A stretch of 64,000 nucleotides of DNA, taken from assembly GCA_022376925.1 (NCBI GenBank), contig JAIOJX010000025.1, positions 144,977,301 through 145,041,300 of the forward strand. Reading direction: 5' to 3'. The number at the start of each line of letters is the position of its first letter. Positions within the stretch are counted from its first letter, which is position 1. This document shows, piece after piece, positions 11,344-24,205 of this stretch. Both the position numbers and the translations under genes were made by a program. The DNA is from Tragulus kanchil (Eukaryota > Chordata > Mammalia > Artiodactyla > Tragulidae). The notes below the pieces were generated by a model that worked only from the letters and a program-made list of their open reading frames with translations, was not told the DNA's origin and ran no database searches.

Positions 11344-13404
11344 TTCTGATTTCTTAAAGTTAAAAAAAAAAAAAGAAGGGGGATAAACATTCAAATTTTG
11401 AATCTGTTGTTTTCTCTGTTGTAAAAACGATGTTGATAACTTAAAGAGCATGAGATTTTAGAAGCAGAATTTTAAATCCCCCCTAAATGTGGTATTATTT
11501 TTCTTTGTAAAATTTACCAAGCTAAAATATTTTCTAATAAGTTTAAATACATATGAATTAATGCTCTGGAGAATTTCTTAATTGAGTACTTCATTTTGCA
11601 CTTTACTGAAATGTGTACTTTGAAAACACGGGTGAAATTTGCCATTTTCCACCTGGCTCCAGCAGCAGCTGGAGCCTGGACCATTTCTGATGGCCAACGC
11701 TCAGACAGCACTAATCTAAGGCAAATGCCACATTAAAAGCTATCTCCCCGCCTCTTCTGTTAGATGCACCTAAGGTAAAAGAAAAAAGATGAGATTGTAT
11801 TGACACTCCACCTATATTCCTTTTTCTACTTTTCCTTTTCTATTCCTTTTACTCTGAAACTATTACTAGTGGTCATGCTCTTAACATTGAAATATTTATA
11901 GGAAAAGATTTGTTTTGAATGAGCAGATGGACCAGTTCTAAGACAAGCTGCTATATTAATAAACATGTGTGGTGCTTTATCAGCAAAGGAGCCTATTTTG
12001 ACATTTCTTCTGGATGATTTGTATAGCCCATCACTATTACACCTGGTGCAGGGACAATAAATGGACACTTAATAGTCAAGCAGTGTGTAAACACCTTCCA
12101 TTATAACTTCATTATGTTAGATATAATCATCTATTACTGAATGTCAGGCATTTAATTTATTATCAGTTACCCTACAGAATTAGTGGCCATACGAATGAAT
12201 GGTCCACTCATGTCCCTTTTACTGTAAATTTCCTTCTCCCAATACCAACCCCTTTTTAAAACACACAGTATTATTTTGATATCATTTTGGACTCCTTCGT
12301 TTCCAGTGTGTATGTTCATTTGAGAGGCACCTCAGGGCATACTTTTGTTGTTGTTGTTACATAAAACCATTCTTGAAGATGGAACACAGAGCATACAGGC
12401 TGTACTACAAACACATAAAACGTGGAATACCAGATGGAAAATGTCTTAGCCTTGTACTTCTGATTTCTTAAAGTTAAAAAAAAAAAAAGAAGGGGGATAA
12501 ACATTCAAATTTTGAATCTGTTGTTTTCTCTGTTGTAAAAACGATGTTGATAACTTAAAGAGCATGAGATTTTAGAAGCAGAATTTTAAATCCCCCCTAA
12601 ATGTGGTATTATTTTTCTTTGTAAAATTTACCAAGCTAAAATATTTTCTAATAAGTTTAAATACATATGAATTAATGCTCTGGAGAATTTCTTAATTGAG
12701 TACTTCATTTTGCACTTTACTGAAATGTGTACTTTGAAAACACGGGTGAAATTTGCCATTTTCCACCTGGCTCCAGCAGCAGCTGGAGCCTGGACCATTT
12801 CTGATGGCCAACGCTCAGACAGCACTAATCTAAGGCAAATGCCACATTAAAAGCTATCTCCCCACCTCTTCTGTTAGATGCACCTAAGGTAAAAGAAAAA
12901 AGATGAGATTGTATTGACACTCCACCTATATTCCTTTTTCTACTTTTCCTTTTCTATTCCTTTTACTCTGAAACTATTACTAGTGGTCATGCTCTTAACA
13001 TTGAAATATTTATAGGAAAAGATTTGTTTTGAATGAGCAGATGGACCAGTTCTAAGACAAGCTGCTATATTAATAAACATGTGTGGTGCTTTATCAGCAA
13101 AGGAGCCTATTTTGACATTTCTTCTGGATGATTTGTATAGCCCATCACTATTACACCTGGTGCAGGGACAATAAATGGACACTTAATAGTCAAGCAGTGT
13201 GTAAACACCTTCCATTATAACTTCATTATGTTAGATATAATCATCTATTACTGAATGTCAGGCATTTAATTTATTATCAGTTACCCTACAGAATTAGTGG
13301 CCATACGAATGAATGGTCCACTCATGTCCCTTTTACTGTAAATTTCCTTCTCCCAATACCAACCCCTTTTTAAAACACACAGTATTATTTTGATATCATT
13401 TTGG
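11175..13404 (+). repeat. Tandem direct duplication 2 (unit about 1116 bp)
   Basis: Copy A (11175-12290) abuts copy B (12291-13404) with no filler; the shift is 1114-1116. Visible differences are a 2-bp indel (gaggggcacc near 11207 versus gaggcacc near 12323) and one substitution (G at 11750, A at 12864). The first 170 bp of copy A is itself the end of duplication 1, so that stretch exists three times (10094, 11175 and 12291). Confidence 0.97.
11400..12290. other. Non-repetitive, non-coding block (copy A; copied at about 12514-13404)
   Basis: No transposon signature, moderate GC and no long frame conserved in an obvious way. The 65- and 80-codon minus-strand frames here are duplicated with the block and lack motifs. 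Such clean single-copy sequence among transposons may include conserved non-coding DNA, but the window alone cannot show conservation. Confidence 0.4.
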
Positions 13405-13647
13405 AATTCTAGAATATAAGAGGTCTTGTCCATATTTATGAAATTTGAGAAGAGGGTAAATGCAAATCACAGATGATATAAAACCTCATATATTAACGTG
13501 CATATCTATTTAAAATAATAGTGAAGTTCTTTACTTAAGAACTTTGATTTTAGTAAAGAAGTGTCAGTGCTCTTAAGAAAAAAAAAAAACAAACTTTCCC
13601 TAGAAATCTACAATGGTACATCAATCTGCATATAGCTAACAGTACTA

Positions 13648-13846
13648 TTGTGTAGTTGCTAAGTCATGTTGGACACTTCTGCAACCCTATGGACTGTAAA
13701 CAGGCTCCTCTGTCCATGGGATTTCCCAAGCAAGAATACTGAAATGGGTTGCTATTTCTTTCTCTAGATCTTCCAAATTCAGGGATTGAACCCACATCTC
13801 CTACATTGGCAGGAGGATTCTTTACCACCAGGCCACCAGGGAAGCA
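13648..13846 (-). mobile_element. Bov-tA SINE, antisense (copied at 14757-14940)
   Basis: Antisense order is complete: a gtcatgttggacacttctgc tail, gtccatgggatttcccaag, gaatactgaaatgggttgc, the B-box-like gggattgaaccc near 13782, and the head ggccaccagggaagc near 13831-13845. Duplication 3 starts inside this SINE, so its second copy lacks the first 15 bp. It sits next to the antisense BovB that follows. Confidence 0.9.
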
Positions 13847-15844
13847 CTAATGATACTGTTGTTGTTGTTCAGTTGTTCAGTTGTGTTTCACTCTGCAACC
13901 CCATGGACTGCAGGACACAAGGCTTCCCCATTCTTCACCAACTCCTGGAGTTTGCTCAAACTCATGTCCATTAAGTCAATGTTATCCAACCATCTCATCC
14001 TCTGTCGTCCCCTTCTCCTACCTTCAGTCTTTCCCAGCATTGGTGTCTTTTACAGTAAGTGGGCTCTTTGCATCAGGTCGCCAAAGTATTAGAGCTTTAA
14101 CTTCAGCATCAGCTCTTCCAATGAATATTCTGAGTTAATTTCCTTTAGGATTAACTGGTTTGATCTCCTTGCAGTTCAAGGCACTCTCAAGAGTCTTCTG
14201 CAGCAGTCCAATTAGAAAGCATCAGTTCAGCTTTCTTTATGGTCCAACTCTCACATCTATACACAAAACTGGAAAAACTTTAGCTTCAACCATATGGGCC
14301 TTTGACAGCAGAGTGATGTCTCAGCTTTTTGATATGCTGTCTAGGTATGTCATAGCTTTTCTTCCAAGGAGCAAGTGCCTTTTAATTGCACGACTGCAAT
14401 CACCATCCACAGTGATTTTGGAGCACAAGAATGTAAAGTCTGTAACTATTTCCATTGTTTCCCCACATCTGCATGAGGTAATGGGTTTGGATGCTGTAAT
14501 CCTAGTTATTTGAATATTGAATTTTAAGTTATTTTTCTCTCTCCTCTTTCACCTCCATCAAGAGGGATTTTAGTTACTCTCTGCTTTCTGCCATAAGTGG
14601 GGCGTCATCTCCACATCTGAGGTTATTGCTGTTTCTCCTGGCAATCTTGATTCTAGCGGGCGATTCATCCAGCCCAGCATTTCATGTAACTGCATATAAG
14701 TTAAATAATCAGGGTGACAATATACAGCCTTGACATGCTCCTTTTCCAGCTTTCTTGTCATGTTGGACACTTCTGCAACCCTATGGACTGTAAACAGGCT
14801 CCTCTGTCCATGGGATTTCCCAAGCAAGAATACTGAAATGGGTTGCTATTTCTTTCTCTAGATCTTCCAAATTCAGGGATTGAACCCACATCTCCTACAT
14901 TGGCAGGAGGATTCTTTACCACCAGGCCACCAGGGAAGCACTAATGATACTGTTGTTGTTGTTCAGTTGTTCAGTTGTGTTTCACTCTGCAACCCCATGG
15001 ACTGCAGGACACAAGGCTTCCCCATTCTTCACCAACTCCTGGAGTTTGCTCAAACTCATGTCCATTAAGTCAATGTTATCCAACCATCTCATCCTCTGTC
15101 GTCCCCTTCTCCTACCTTCAGTCTTTCCCAGCATTGGTGTCTTTTACAGTAAGTGGGCTCTTTGCATCAGGTCGCCAAAGTATTAGAGCTTTAACTTCAG
15201 CATCAGCTCTTCCAATGAATATTCTGAGTTAATTTCCTTTAGGATTAACTGGTTTGATCTCCTTGCAGTTCAAGGCACTCTCAAGAGTCTTCTGCAGCAG
15301 TCCAATTAGAAAGCATCAGTTCAGCTTTCTTTATGGTCCAACTCTCACATCTATACACAAAAACTGGAAAAACTTTAGCTTCAACCATATGGGCCTTTGA
15401 CAGCAGAGTGATGTCTCAGCTTTTTGATATGCTGTCTAGGTATGTCATAGCTTTTCTTCCAAGGAGCAAGTGCCTTTTAATTGCACGACTGCAATCACCA
15501 TCCACAGTGATTTTGGAGCACAAGAATGTAAAGTCTGTAACTATTTCCATTGTTTCCCCACATCTGCATGAGGTAATGGGTTTGGATGCTGTAATCCTAG
15601 TTATTTGAATATTGAATTTTAAGTTATTTTTCTCTCTCCTCTTTCACCTCCATCAAGAGGGATTTTAGTTACTCTCTGCTTTCTGCCATAAGTGGGGCGT
15701 CATCTCCACATCTGAGGTTATTGCTGTTTCTCCTGGCAATCTTGATTCTAGCGGGCGATTCATCCAGCCCAGCATTTCATGTAACTGCATATAAGTTAAA
15801 TAATCAGGGTGACAATATACAGCCTTGACATGCTCCTTTTCCAG
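13663..15844 (+). repeat. Tandem direct duplication 3 (unit about 1094 bp)
   Basis: Copy A (13663-14749) and copy B (14757-15844) are at shifts 1094-1095, with about 7 bp of filler (ctttctt). The visible difference is one extra A in the second copy near 15361. The unit joins a Bov-tA and an antisense BovB 3' region, so its borders do not follow either element. Confidence 0.97.
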
Positions 15845-15892
15845 TTTTTAACTAGTTCATTGTTCCATGTTCTGACTGTTACTTCTTGGACC
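13858..15892 (-). mobile_element. BovB LINE 3' region, antisense, split by duplication 3
   Basis: The antisense BovB tail starts at gttgttgttcagttgttcag (13861). Landmarks follow: ggactgcaggacacaaggc, ccaaccatctcatcctctg, gtgggctctttgcatcagg, gatctccttgcag and caaggagcaagtgcc. The second copy (14951-15844) repeats this and then continues to about 15892 with the gttccatgttctgactgtta block further into BovB. Reverse-transcriptase frames are closed, for example the broken minus-strand stretch at 14570-14827. Collapsed length is about 0.95 kb. Confidence 0.92.
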
Positions 15893-17214
15893 ACAGCATA
15901 TATCTAAACATTCATTGACAGTAAATTTCATCCTATGTATTTTTTTAACCACAATAATAATTATTCCATTGGACTTTGATCAGCAATGGCACTAACAAAA
16001 GGAGATGTGGAAGAGAGGTAATAAAATGTGTAACTTATTTATCATCAGGTAAAAAAAAAGCTGACTTAAAATTCAATATTCAAGTAACTAAGACCATGGC
16101 ATCCAGTCCCATAACTTCATGGCCATTATAGAGAAACAATGGAAAAAGACACACACTTTATGTTCTTGCACTCGAAAATCACTGCAGATGCTGACTGCAG
16201 CCATAAAATTAAATGTGGATATGTGTTTGTGAGAGAGAAGCTTAGGGAAATATGAGAGCAAGAAAACTGGACTTTGTTGTTTTTCAGGAGCAATATTCCT
16301 ACTAATGTCTATAGAACACTTTAGCCCTTTTTTGGACTTAACAAAATACAGCAAGAACTTCACTGCATGTATTTCCAAGATCACTATTAGAGAGCACGCT
16401 TCAGTTCTTGTGAAGTCTCCATATCTCCAGAGTGAAATTACTCTCAGGGAAAAAGTTGTTTTAGAGATGTCTCAACTGCTGACTGATAAGAACCTTTGGA
16501 CTGGGGCTATTGTAGGATCCAGTGCATGGGAAAAGAAATCTCAAAGAATATTAAACAATCAGTGCAACTATTGGCCTTCAGATTAGAAAGAAAATGAATT
16601 GTACATATAGGAAAATATTAACAAATTAATTAACAGAATTGGTTGGTCTGAGTATAAGTCTACATTAGTACCAACACTATATTACAACTGCCTTTGGCTG
16701 TTTGAAAGGCTGGAGCTGCCAAAAACAAGGTTCCACCTATATATTAATAATATATTATTATTTAATATAATTAATTAATAAAGACCTATTTGTCTTCCAC
16801 CCAGTTCCACCTTTCAGTGTGATGAAGAACAAGAAACCGTGTGGCAAAAAATTATGAACTTCTTCATTAGAGTTATAAACTTAAATAAACCATGCATTGT
16901 GGAAGGATGTCTTACATAACTGAAAAATATCATCAAGGACAAATAAGGGGAGGATATTTAATTCTAATATCCTAAAGAAACAAAAGGCTCTGGTAGGGTT
17001 ACAGAATGCAATTGCAAAACCTCACTATGCTGACACATTTCTAATTGGTATAGACATAGTTGCCTTTGATTTCTATTCTTTATAGACATATTAGTCTATA
17101 GAATAGTCCATTGACTCAAATGACTGGAAAGTTCATTAAGGAACTCAGGTTGTAGAAGATGATCTTTTAATGACCAACCCAAATAATATCATTAAGGTTT
17201 ATTTGATGAAAACT
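15893..17214. other. Unassigned AT-rich sequence
   Basis: No gene or repeat recognised. The frames at 16088-16384 (minus) and 16305-16586 (plus) overlap each other and show no domain, so I treat them as chance. A very AT-rich run of TAAT-type repeats lies near 16740-16785. Confidence 0.5.
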
Positions 17215-17463
17215 CATGCTAAAAATGGACTTCCAAGGTGGCGCTAGTGGTAAAGAACCTGCTTGCCAATGCAGGAGACAAAAGAGAAATGGGTTCAATC
17301 CTTGGGTTGGGAAGATCCACTGGAGAAGGACATTGCAACCCACTCCAGTATTCTTGCCTGGAGAATCCAATGGACCGAGGAGCCTGGTGGGCTACAGTCC
17401 ATAGGGTCGGAAAGAGTTGGACACAACTGAAGTGACTTAGCACATACACACACACATGTTAAA
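17215..17463 (+). mobile_element. Bov-tA SINE, sense, with imperfect TSD
   Basis: Near-complete Bov-tA. The head is ggacttccaaggtggcgcta (17227), a B-box-like gggttcaatcc lies near 17291, gggttgggaagatccactgg follows, and then cccactccagtattcttgcc, the gagcctggtgggctacagtc block and the tail gttggacacaactgaagtga. Flanks catgctaaa (17215-17223) and catgttaaa (17455-17463) form a 9-bp direct repeat with one mismatch, a plausible TSD. A short CA run follows the tail. Confidence 0.92.
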
Positions 17464-18067
17464 GGTGACTTAGTATAATTCTGTCTGAGACTCTTCAGGG
17501 ATGCAAGTTCCCCAAATAAATTGGTTAGACGGCTCTCTTTTACAGATCTGAACTCTTGAGCCAGTGTAAGCCGAATCAAGGGGAGGCTCGCATAAAGGCT
17601 TAGTAGGCTGGAAAATACCTGAAAACCATCAAAGTAAGCTTTACATAGGAAAGCCGTGACTAGTCTAAGCACTAGACAGCTGACTAGAGTTCAGGGCCTA
17701 TTCTAAATGACCAAACTGTATTTTGCAAGAATCTCTCTACATTTCCATTCCTTTCCTCAGTGTCATATAGGCATTTTTATCACAGTTTCACTTAATATGG
17801 TGTATCAAAAGTACACATCATTTGGGGCCATATTGGAGCATATATCATGATATATAGTTGGTATAAAAAATATAGGTTAACCTGAAATTTCATGTGAAAT
17901 AACTTACATTAATTTTTGCAGTGGCACTTGGTTCATAATACATTAAAAATGTGCAAAGAGGAATACTTTGCCTTTTTGCTTTCAGCTGTTATTACAATCT
18001 TTAAAATCCATGTTACAGAGTAACTTTAGTCATCATCCATACAGAAATTAGGCTTAACTCCCAAGAC
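17464..18067. other. Unassigned sequence
   Basis: No gene or repeat recognised in about 600 bp. Confidence 0.5.
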
Positions 18068-18140
18068 ACAGGAGTTTGGCATGCTGCAGTCCATGAGGCT
18101 GCAAAGAGTTGGACACGACTTGGCAACTGAACAACAAGAT
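18068..18140 (+). mobile_element. BovB/Bov-tA 3' tail scrap, sense
   Basis: About 70 bp matching the shared tail: gtttggcatgctgcagtcc, then gcaaagagttggacacgact and tggcaactgaacaacaa. It is a severely 5'-truncated BovB. Confidence 0.85.
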
Positions 18141-19529
18141 ACAAAGTAACTTCAAGAAAATATATGAACAAATATTTTATATGTTTAGTGAGAGAAGTAA
18201 AAATGTTAATAAAAACTACAAAAAAATTAAATGTAATGAAAGAAATATCACATGGTAGAAAATGTCATAACAGTAGTTTTTAATAGCAACATAGAGGAAG
18301 CCTGTGATTTAACTGTAATTCTTTCAAGGTGTGTACAATCACAGTGAAAAGACTATAACATTTACAAATCTTACCTTGAACACCAATCATTTGATAAATA
18401 TTTATGAAATTTAACAGAAAGTTTTAAGATATAGCATCTATTTTAGCCTCTAGGGTGGCAAAATGTAAATTGCTTTCAGTCAACAACAACAAAAAAGGAA
18501 TAATTCCAGAATTTAAGCAACTTTCTTTTCCCCCTTGAGTATAATTAGAATCATTACTAAATCAGGTCCATTAAACTGCTGGGAATTTGGGAACAGCGAT
18601 TATATTTATTTGCAGAAATTGATTGAAGTATACCTAGCTTAAAGAAAAATGACAAATTTTTGAGAATTAACACATTTTACTGTTTTCATTCTTTTTGCAT
18701 GTTTCAAATAGTTTGTGGCTTAATCTTTTCATTTTATAAACTAGTAAAACTATTCACTATATTAAGGCTCCCAAATTCTGTTCTCTGAGGAAAAAAACAT
18801 TGTATAACTAGGTTCCTATCAAATTATATAAACTCATTGTTGTATACACAGTTGAATAATATGTATGATGCAAATACCTAAAACCTTGGAGTCATAAAGG
18901 CATAAAAACCAAGTGGAAACAATTTAGGTGCATTAATTTCTTTTATAAAAAGCACTGGAGTTTTTTTTTTTTTTTTTTCCTTTTTTTTTCTTAGTCTGTG
19001 TTTTGGAATAGAGTGTTAAATGGTTGATAAGAAATGTTATAGTCTGTTGTTCATTTTACCAATCAAATTTGAATGTGTGATATTTAAGACATTATGCATC
19101 TCTACAACCATATTAATCTGAAATACCCATAGTTTCAAATCAAGAGACATATAAAACCCAAATGTCTTCCTCATGCTAATATTTTTCCTTGAATAAAAAT
19201 ATTATTCATGAATGCTTATTATAGTACTATTAACATTTCATTTTTATGTAACTGTATTTATCATGAAACAAATTTGCCTTTGTATAACTTTGATATATTC
19301 TCAACTAAGAAAAAAATTAGTGATTTTTATTTATTCTGTCATGTGAAATCTTTGCCTTTATAAACATGCAATTTAAAATGGCTTTTACTCAGCTTCTATC
19401 CAACTGTAACTCTAGGAATAGTTCTGAATAATAGAAGAAAAATTGAAATCTAAGACTTAGGAAATATCCTTAGAAACATTTAGAAATGCTATTTGCAAAT
19501 AAAATAAGAACAAGAAAGGTCACCACCAA
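18141..19529. other. Unassigned AT-rich sequence
   Basis: No gene or repeat recognised. A T-rich tract lies at about 18961-18990. Confidence 0.5.
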
Positions 19530-19715
19530 CTATATGGCAGTTTTAAGCCTGGTACATTGATTAATGCCTCACATAGGTTTTTTCAAATTCTTATGAAAAC
19601 TTGGGAAAGTAGGTTTCTTTATCCTCTTTATAGAAATAAGAAGGTGAGGCTCAGAGAAGATGAGGTAACACATCCAGTGTTGTACAGCTATTAAATGATA
19701 TAACTGGAATCCTGG
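19530..19715 (+). mobile_element. MIR SINE fragment, sense
   Basis: MIR core order is visible: tgcctcacataggtttttt, cctctttatagaaataagaagg, the tgaggctcagagaagatgag block (about 19646) and the tgtacagctattaaatgat block with ctggaatcc (about 19681-19715). Confidence 0.78.
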
Positions 19716-19790
19716 TAAAAATTCCAAATAGTGACCACATTTTTATCATTAGTAAAATATATGACTAAAGTTGCAAAATACTGGTATATC

Positions 19791-21968
19791 TTAGGAAACT
19801 ACTAAAAACAAACAAAAAGCTCTGATAGCCTTCTAGTTAGAAAGATCACTTACTATTATCAGTTAATAATCTCCCAGAGATGGAGTTTGAAAGAATGGTG
19901 TTATATTATTATTTTAAAGTGAAATGAAGTGAATTGAAATCCATGTGTCAGGATATACCTTATGTAGTTAGGAGTAAGCTTTAGAATTGTCTTGTTTGTT
20001 GTTGTTGATAACATTTGTTTGTTTCTCATCAAACTCTTATTATCATGGGTCATATTATCCAGACCCCAAGATGTAGCTAAATGTAAACCACATGGTGATG
20101 GTATTAGGAATAATTACTTGCTGGATTCTATCATGGGGCAAAGAGGAAAACATGTGTTCATAAACCCCCTTGACCATCTCATTATGAATAAACATAAACA
20201 CCCAGATAAAAATCAAATCTTATTGAAGTTTCTGAAAAATGCAATTCTCATTTACTTGTGTTCCCAATAGTTTAAAATTACTTAAATATGAAACTAGCTT
20301 TATAAAAAGGAAACAGAAATGTACAGGAAGGTGTTTTTTTATAGGTTTCTCATAGCAGTTTAGCATTCATCATATTTAAAGATTGTCAAGCAGGTAAATT
20401 CAAGACCATTCTGCGTGTTGAAACTTGGGATTTTGTGTCTATGAAGTAAATTGGAGCTACATACAAATATGTACAATTGAGTTACTTTGGTTACATATAG
20501 ATATAGGTTTATCTAATATATAAATGTGTGGAACATCTTGAAGAATGACCAACTGTTTATATTAACAAATGAAGTTTTAACACAAGAAAAGCTGTATCTT
20601 CTCTGGTTGGGAGTGAAAAAAAAAGAAAAAGTCTGTGCCTTTTATCTGTAAGAAAAGTTCTGAAGATGCTGATTCATTTAATTTCTTCCCTTTGTTCTGC
20701 TTTACTGTGAAGGAGATAAGGGAGTTGGTTTAATTTAATGACAAAATAAAAGGCTCTGTCTATAACTCTCATTCATGCATGTGTCTAAGTGTCTAGAGAA
20801 AATGGAAATGATCTTTTAAGAAATATGAGTTGAATGCTAGTGAGACTAGTACCATGGTGTTCCTCAGAATCTGAAAAAAAAATGATCTTTTAGGAAACTA
20901 CTAAAACAAACAAAAGCTCTGATAGCTTTCTAGTTAGAAAGATCACTTACTATTATCAGTTAATAATCTCCCAGAGATGGAGTTTGAAAGAATGGTGTTA
21001 TATTATTATTTTAAAGTGAAATGAAGTGAATTGAAATCCATGTGTCAGGATATACCTTATGTAGTTAGGAGTAAGCTTTAGAATTGTCTTGTTTGTTGTT
21101 GTTGATAACATTTGTTTGTTTCTCATCAAACTCTTATTATCATGGGTCATATTATCCAGACCCCAAGATGTAGCTAAATGTAAACCACATGGTGATGGTA
21201 TTAGGAATAATTACTTGCTGGATTCTATCATGGGGCAAAGAGGAAAACATGTGTTCATAAACCCCCTTGACCATCTCATTATGAATAAACATAAACACCC
21301 AGATAAAAATCAAATCTTATTGAAGTTTCTGAAAAATGCAATTCTCATTTACTTGTGTTCCCAATAGTTTAAAATTACTTAAATATGAAACTAGCTTTAT
21401 AAAAAGGAAACAGAAATGTACAGGAAGGTTTTTTTATAGGTTTCTCATAGCAGTTTAGCATTCATCATATTTAAAGATTGTCAAGCAGGTAAATTCAAGA
21501 CCATTCTGCGTGTTGAAACTTGGGATTTTGTGTCTATGAAGTAAATTGGAGCTACATACAAATATGTACAATTGAGTTACTTTGGTTACATATAGATATA
21601 GGTTTATCTAATATATAAATGTGTGGAACATCTTGAAGAATGACCAACTGTTTATATTAACAAATGAAGTTTTAACACAAGAAAAGCTGTATCTTCTCTG
21701 GTTGGGAGTGAAAAAAAAAGAAAAAGTCTGTGCCTTTTATCTGTAAGAAAAGTTCTGAAGATGCTGATTCATTTAATTTCTTCCCTTTGTTCTGCTTTAC
21801 TGTGAAGGAGATAAGGGAGTTGGTTTAATTTAATGACAAAATAAAAGGCTCTGTCTATAACTCTCATTCATGCATGTGTCTAAGTGTCTAGAGAAAATGG
21901 AAATGATCTTTTAAGAAATATGAGTTGAATGCTAGTGAGACTAGTACCATGGTGTTCCTCAGAATCTG
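19791..21968 (+). repeat. Tandem direct duplication 4 (unit about 1098 bp)
   Basis: Copy A (19791-20873) and copy B (about 20890-21968) are at shifts 1097-1099. About 16 bp of A-rich filler (aaaaaaaaatgatctt) separates them. Differences are short homopolymer indels, for example at the copy starts (aaaaacaaacaaaaagc versus aaaacaaacaaaagc) and in a T-run (20332 versus 21429), plus a C/T-type change in gatagcc versus gatagct. The content is non-coding, and the 92-codon frame at 19992-20270 (copied at 21089-21367) has no motif. Confidence 0.97.
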
Positions 21969-22434
21969 TTCATATAAAGGGTTGTGTTGATAGAGGAATT
22001 TTCTATTAAGGAGATGATGTAGGTAGGGAGGAGTTGGGGAGGGCAGGAAGAAAGAGGGTATGTGCTGGACTATTTAAAATGTTCATGCTTCATGAAGTAG
22101 TTTTAGAATGTATTGCCACTCCTGATAGTCTTTGTTTTTATATAACTGTAAAATTTATAATTATAGTATAATTCTTGAATTAGCTAACAGGAAAAAAATA
22201 TTTTTAGAGCAATTTTTTTTCTTTGTCATAATTTCCCAGGTTTTGTTCAAATCGGGTAGCATCCAGTGTAGCACATAGAATGGAGATCTGAGGAGCTGTG
22301 CAAAATGAAAGACTTATAGGCAGAAGAGAGTAAAAGCAAGGAAGTTCTACTAGGCAAAAATGCAGACAGGTTATTGTAAGGTTGCTTTTCTTTAGGGGGG
22401 ATGGCAGGGGTCTCTAGACAGATTATCTAACTAG
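21969..22434. other. Unassigned sequence
   Basis: Nothing recognised. It includes a purine-rich stretch near 22020-22060. Confidence 0.5.
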
Positions 22435-22583
22435 TGTGTGTGCATGTGTGTACTAAGTAGTGTCCAACTCTGAAATCCCATGGACTGTAACCTGCCATGG
22501 TGCTCTGTCCATGGAATTATCCTGACAAGATTACTGCAATGGGTAGTCATTTGCTTCTCCAGGGGATCTTCCCAATGCAGGGT
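22435..22583 (-). mobile_element. Bov-tA SINE part, antisense
   Basis: After a short TG run, the antisense blocks actaagtagtgtccaactctg, cccatggactgtaacctgcc, ctgtccatggaattatcctg, tgcttctccaggggatcttc and cccaatgcaggg appear in order. The head end is replaced by a T-run near 22584. Confidence 0.87.
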
Positions 22584-22841
22584 TTTTTTTTTAACACATA
22601 TGAGGAAAGAGAAACCCTAACAATCTGTGACTGGTATGGCAAGAGCATGCTTTTTGAATATACCCCTTTGTGAATCTAAGTGTGAGCTCACTCTTCTGAG
22701 TCAGTTAGCCCCTCCTCCTATTGCCTATAACTGACTAGCTTTGCTTTGCCTTTTCACTGATGATTTTACTGGTTACTGTGCTAGGGCCTTTGGTAATAGT
22801 AGTTTATACTTTAGTAATAATACTGTTACTATAGTAATAGT

Positions 22842-23041
22842 TGTGTTAATCACTCAGTCATGTCTGACTCTGCGATCCCATGGACTGTAGCCCTTCGGGC
22901 TCCTCTGTCCGTGAAGTTCTCCAGGCAAGAATACTGAAGTGGGTAGCCATTCCCTTCTCCAGGAGTTTTCTCAAACCAGGGATCAAACCTGAGTCTCCTG
23001 CATTGTGGACTGATTCTTTACCATCTGATGCACTAAAGCCT
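22842..23041 (-). mobile_element. Bov-tA SINE, antisense, near complete
   Basis: Antisense order: cactcagtcatgtctgactc, cccatggactgtagccc, ctccaggcaagaatactgaa, the B-box complement ccagggatcaaacctgagtc (about 22976) and gattctttaccatctgatgc (about 23009), then a degraded head at cactaaagcc. Confidence 0.9.
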
Positions 23042-24045
23042 TTAGGAGGTTATACTAACGATGCTCATTGTTTGCTTCATTTAATTAGTTTTCTTGCTGT
23101 CCCATCTTAAAGTAACAATTTTTACCGGAAAGAATGGGACAGATAATTTGGAAAAGTTATGTTCCTGGGTTTACATCTGGATTTGGATGAAGGAATAGGT
23201 TAAAGAATACCTCTGGGTGAGCTATGAAAATATGCTACTTATGGAAATGTTTCCACCTTCAGGTAAAGGAGAGGAGACAGTTTGTATGTTTGTTTTGGTT
23301 TAGGTTATTATTTTTTTTTAAGGATTCCTTCCTTCCTTCCTTCCTTCTTTTTTTCTTTTCCAAGCTTAATAAAGATTTCTTCCTCAAACTTCTTCTAATC
23401 TCTAGGAAAAGTACGAACTACTTTCCAGATGTATTTTATTGGTATAGACTAAAATTTTATATTGGCCAAGTTTTAAAGTCAGATACTCCATACCTAAAAG
23501 GCAGCGTTTCCACCACCACCCTCCTCTCTTTTCCTTCACTAGGGCCTCACCATTTTTTTTTTTCTTCTGGTTTGCCTAAGCAAAATCAGCCACGTCAACA
23601 ATGAAAATCCTAGTTCAAATCTCTGACATTTAAAAACTCAAAATATGAAAATCCTTCAGCAAAAGTGAAAATCATTGATCTCCACCAGTCCTGCCCAATA
23701 TGCTGGAGGCTCACTTATGTATTTGCATATAAATTATGTAGTTTCTTAAATTTTCATATATATCCTCGGGCCTAACAGATAGTCTCAGGTGATTTTCCAG
23801 TCAAAATCAAAATAACCTGTACCCTTAAGGAAATTCTCTTAAATTTTTCTGTTCTGCCTGTCTTTTCATCCCACTGTTCATCTTAATTGACTCAAAACTT
23901 TATGTCAGCACCACACAGTAGTTGGCAGAGATTTTGAGAAGAGAAGATGAGGGAAAAGGTTAACAAAGCAACACAGATTTGTTTCTAAGAATATTTTGCA
24001 CAAGAAGGACAAATTGTCTTTTCAGAGAAGAAGGAAAACATCCAT
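23042..24045. other. Unassigned sequence with a (TTCC)n tract
   Basis: No gene recognised. A pyrimidine microsatellite (TTCC)5-6 lies at about 23327-23347 within a longer T-rich stretch. The 126-codon frame at 23224-23604 runs through that tract and is rich in F, L and S for that reason, so I do not call it a gene. Confidence 0.5.
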
Positions 24046-24205
24046 TGCTGTTGTTGTCCTGTTGCTCAGCCATGTCCAACTGTTTGTGACCCCATGTACT
24101 GGAGCATGCCAGGCTTCTCTGTCCTTTACCATCTAGAGATTGCTCAAGCCCATGTCCACTGAGTCACTGATACCATCCAGCCATCTCATATATGTTGCTC
24201 CTTTT
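24046..24205 (-). mobile_element. BovB 3'-end fragment, antisense
   Basis: gctgttgttgtcctgttgct begins the antisense tail. It is followed by ccatgtccaactgtttgtga, gccaggcttctctgtcc, gctcaagcccatgtccactg and ccagccatctcat, in BovB order. Confidence 0.87.

Noticed and set aside
16088..16586. Overlapping opposite-strand frames of 98 and 93 codons
   Set aside because: Mutually overlapping, no recognisable domain, no splice or start context that would favour either.
23224..23604. 126-codon frame as a gene
   Set aside because: It runs through a TTCC microsatellite and T-runs. Low complexity, no motif.
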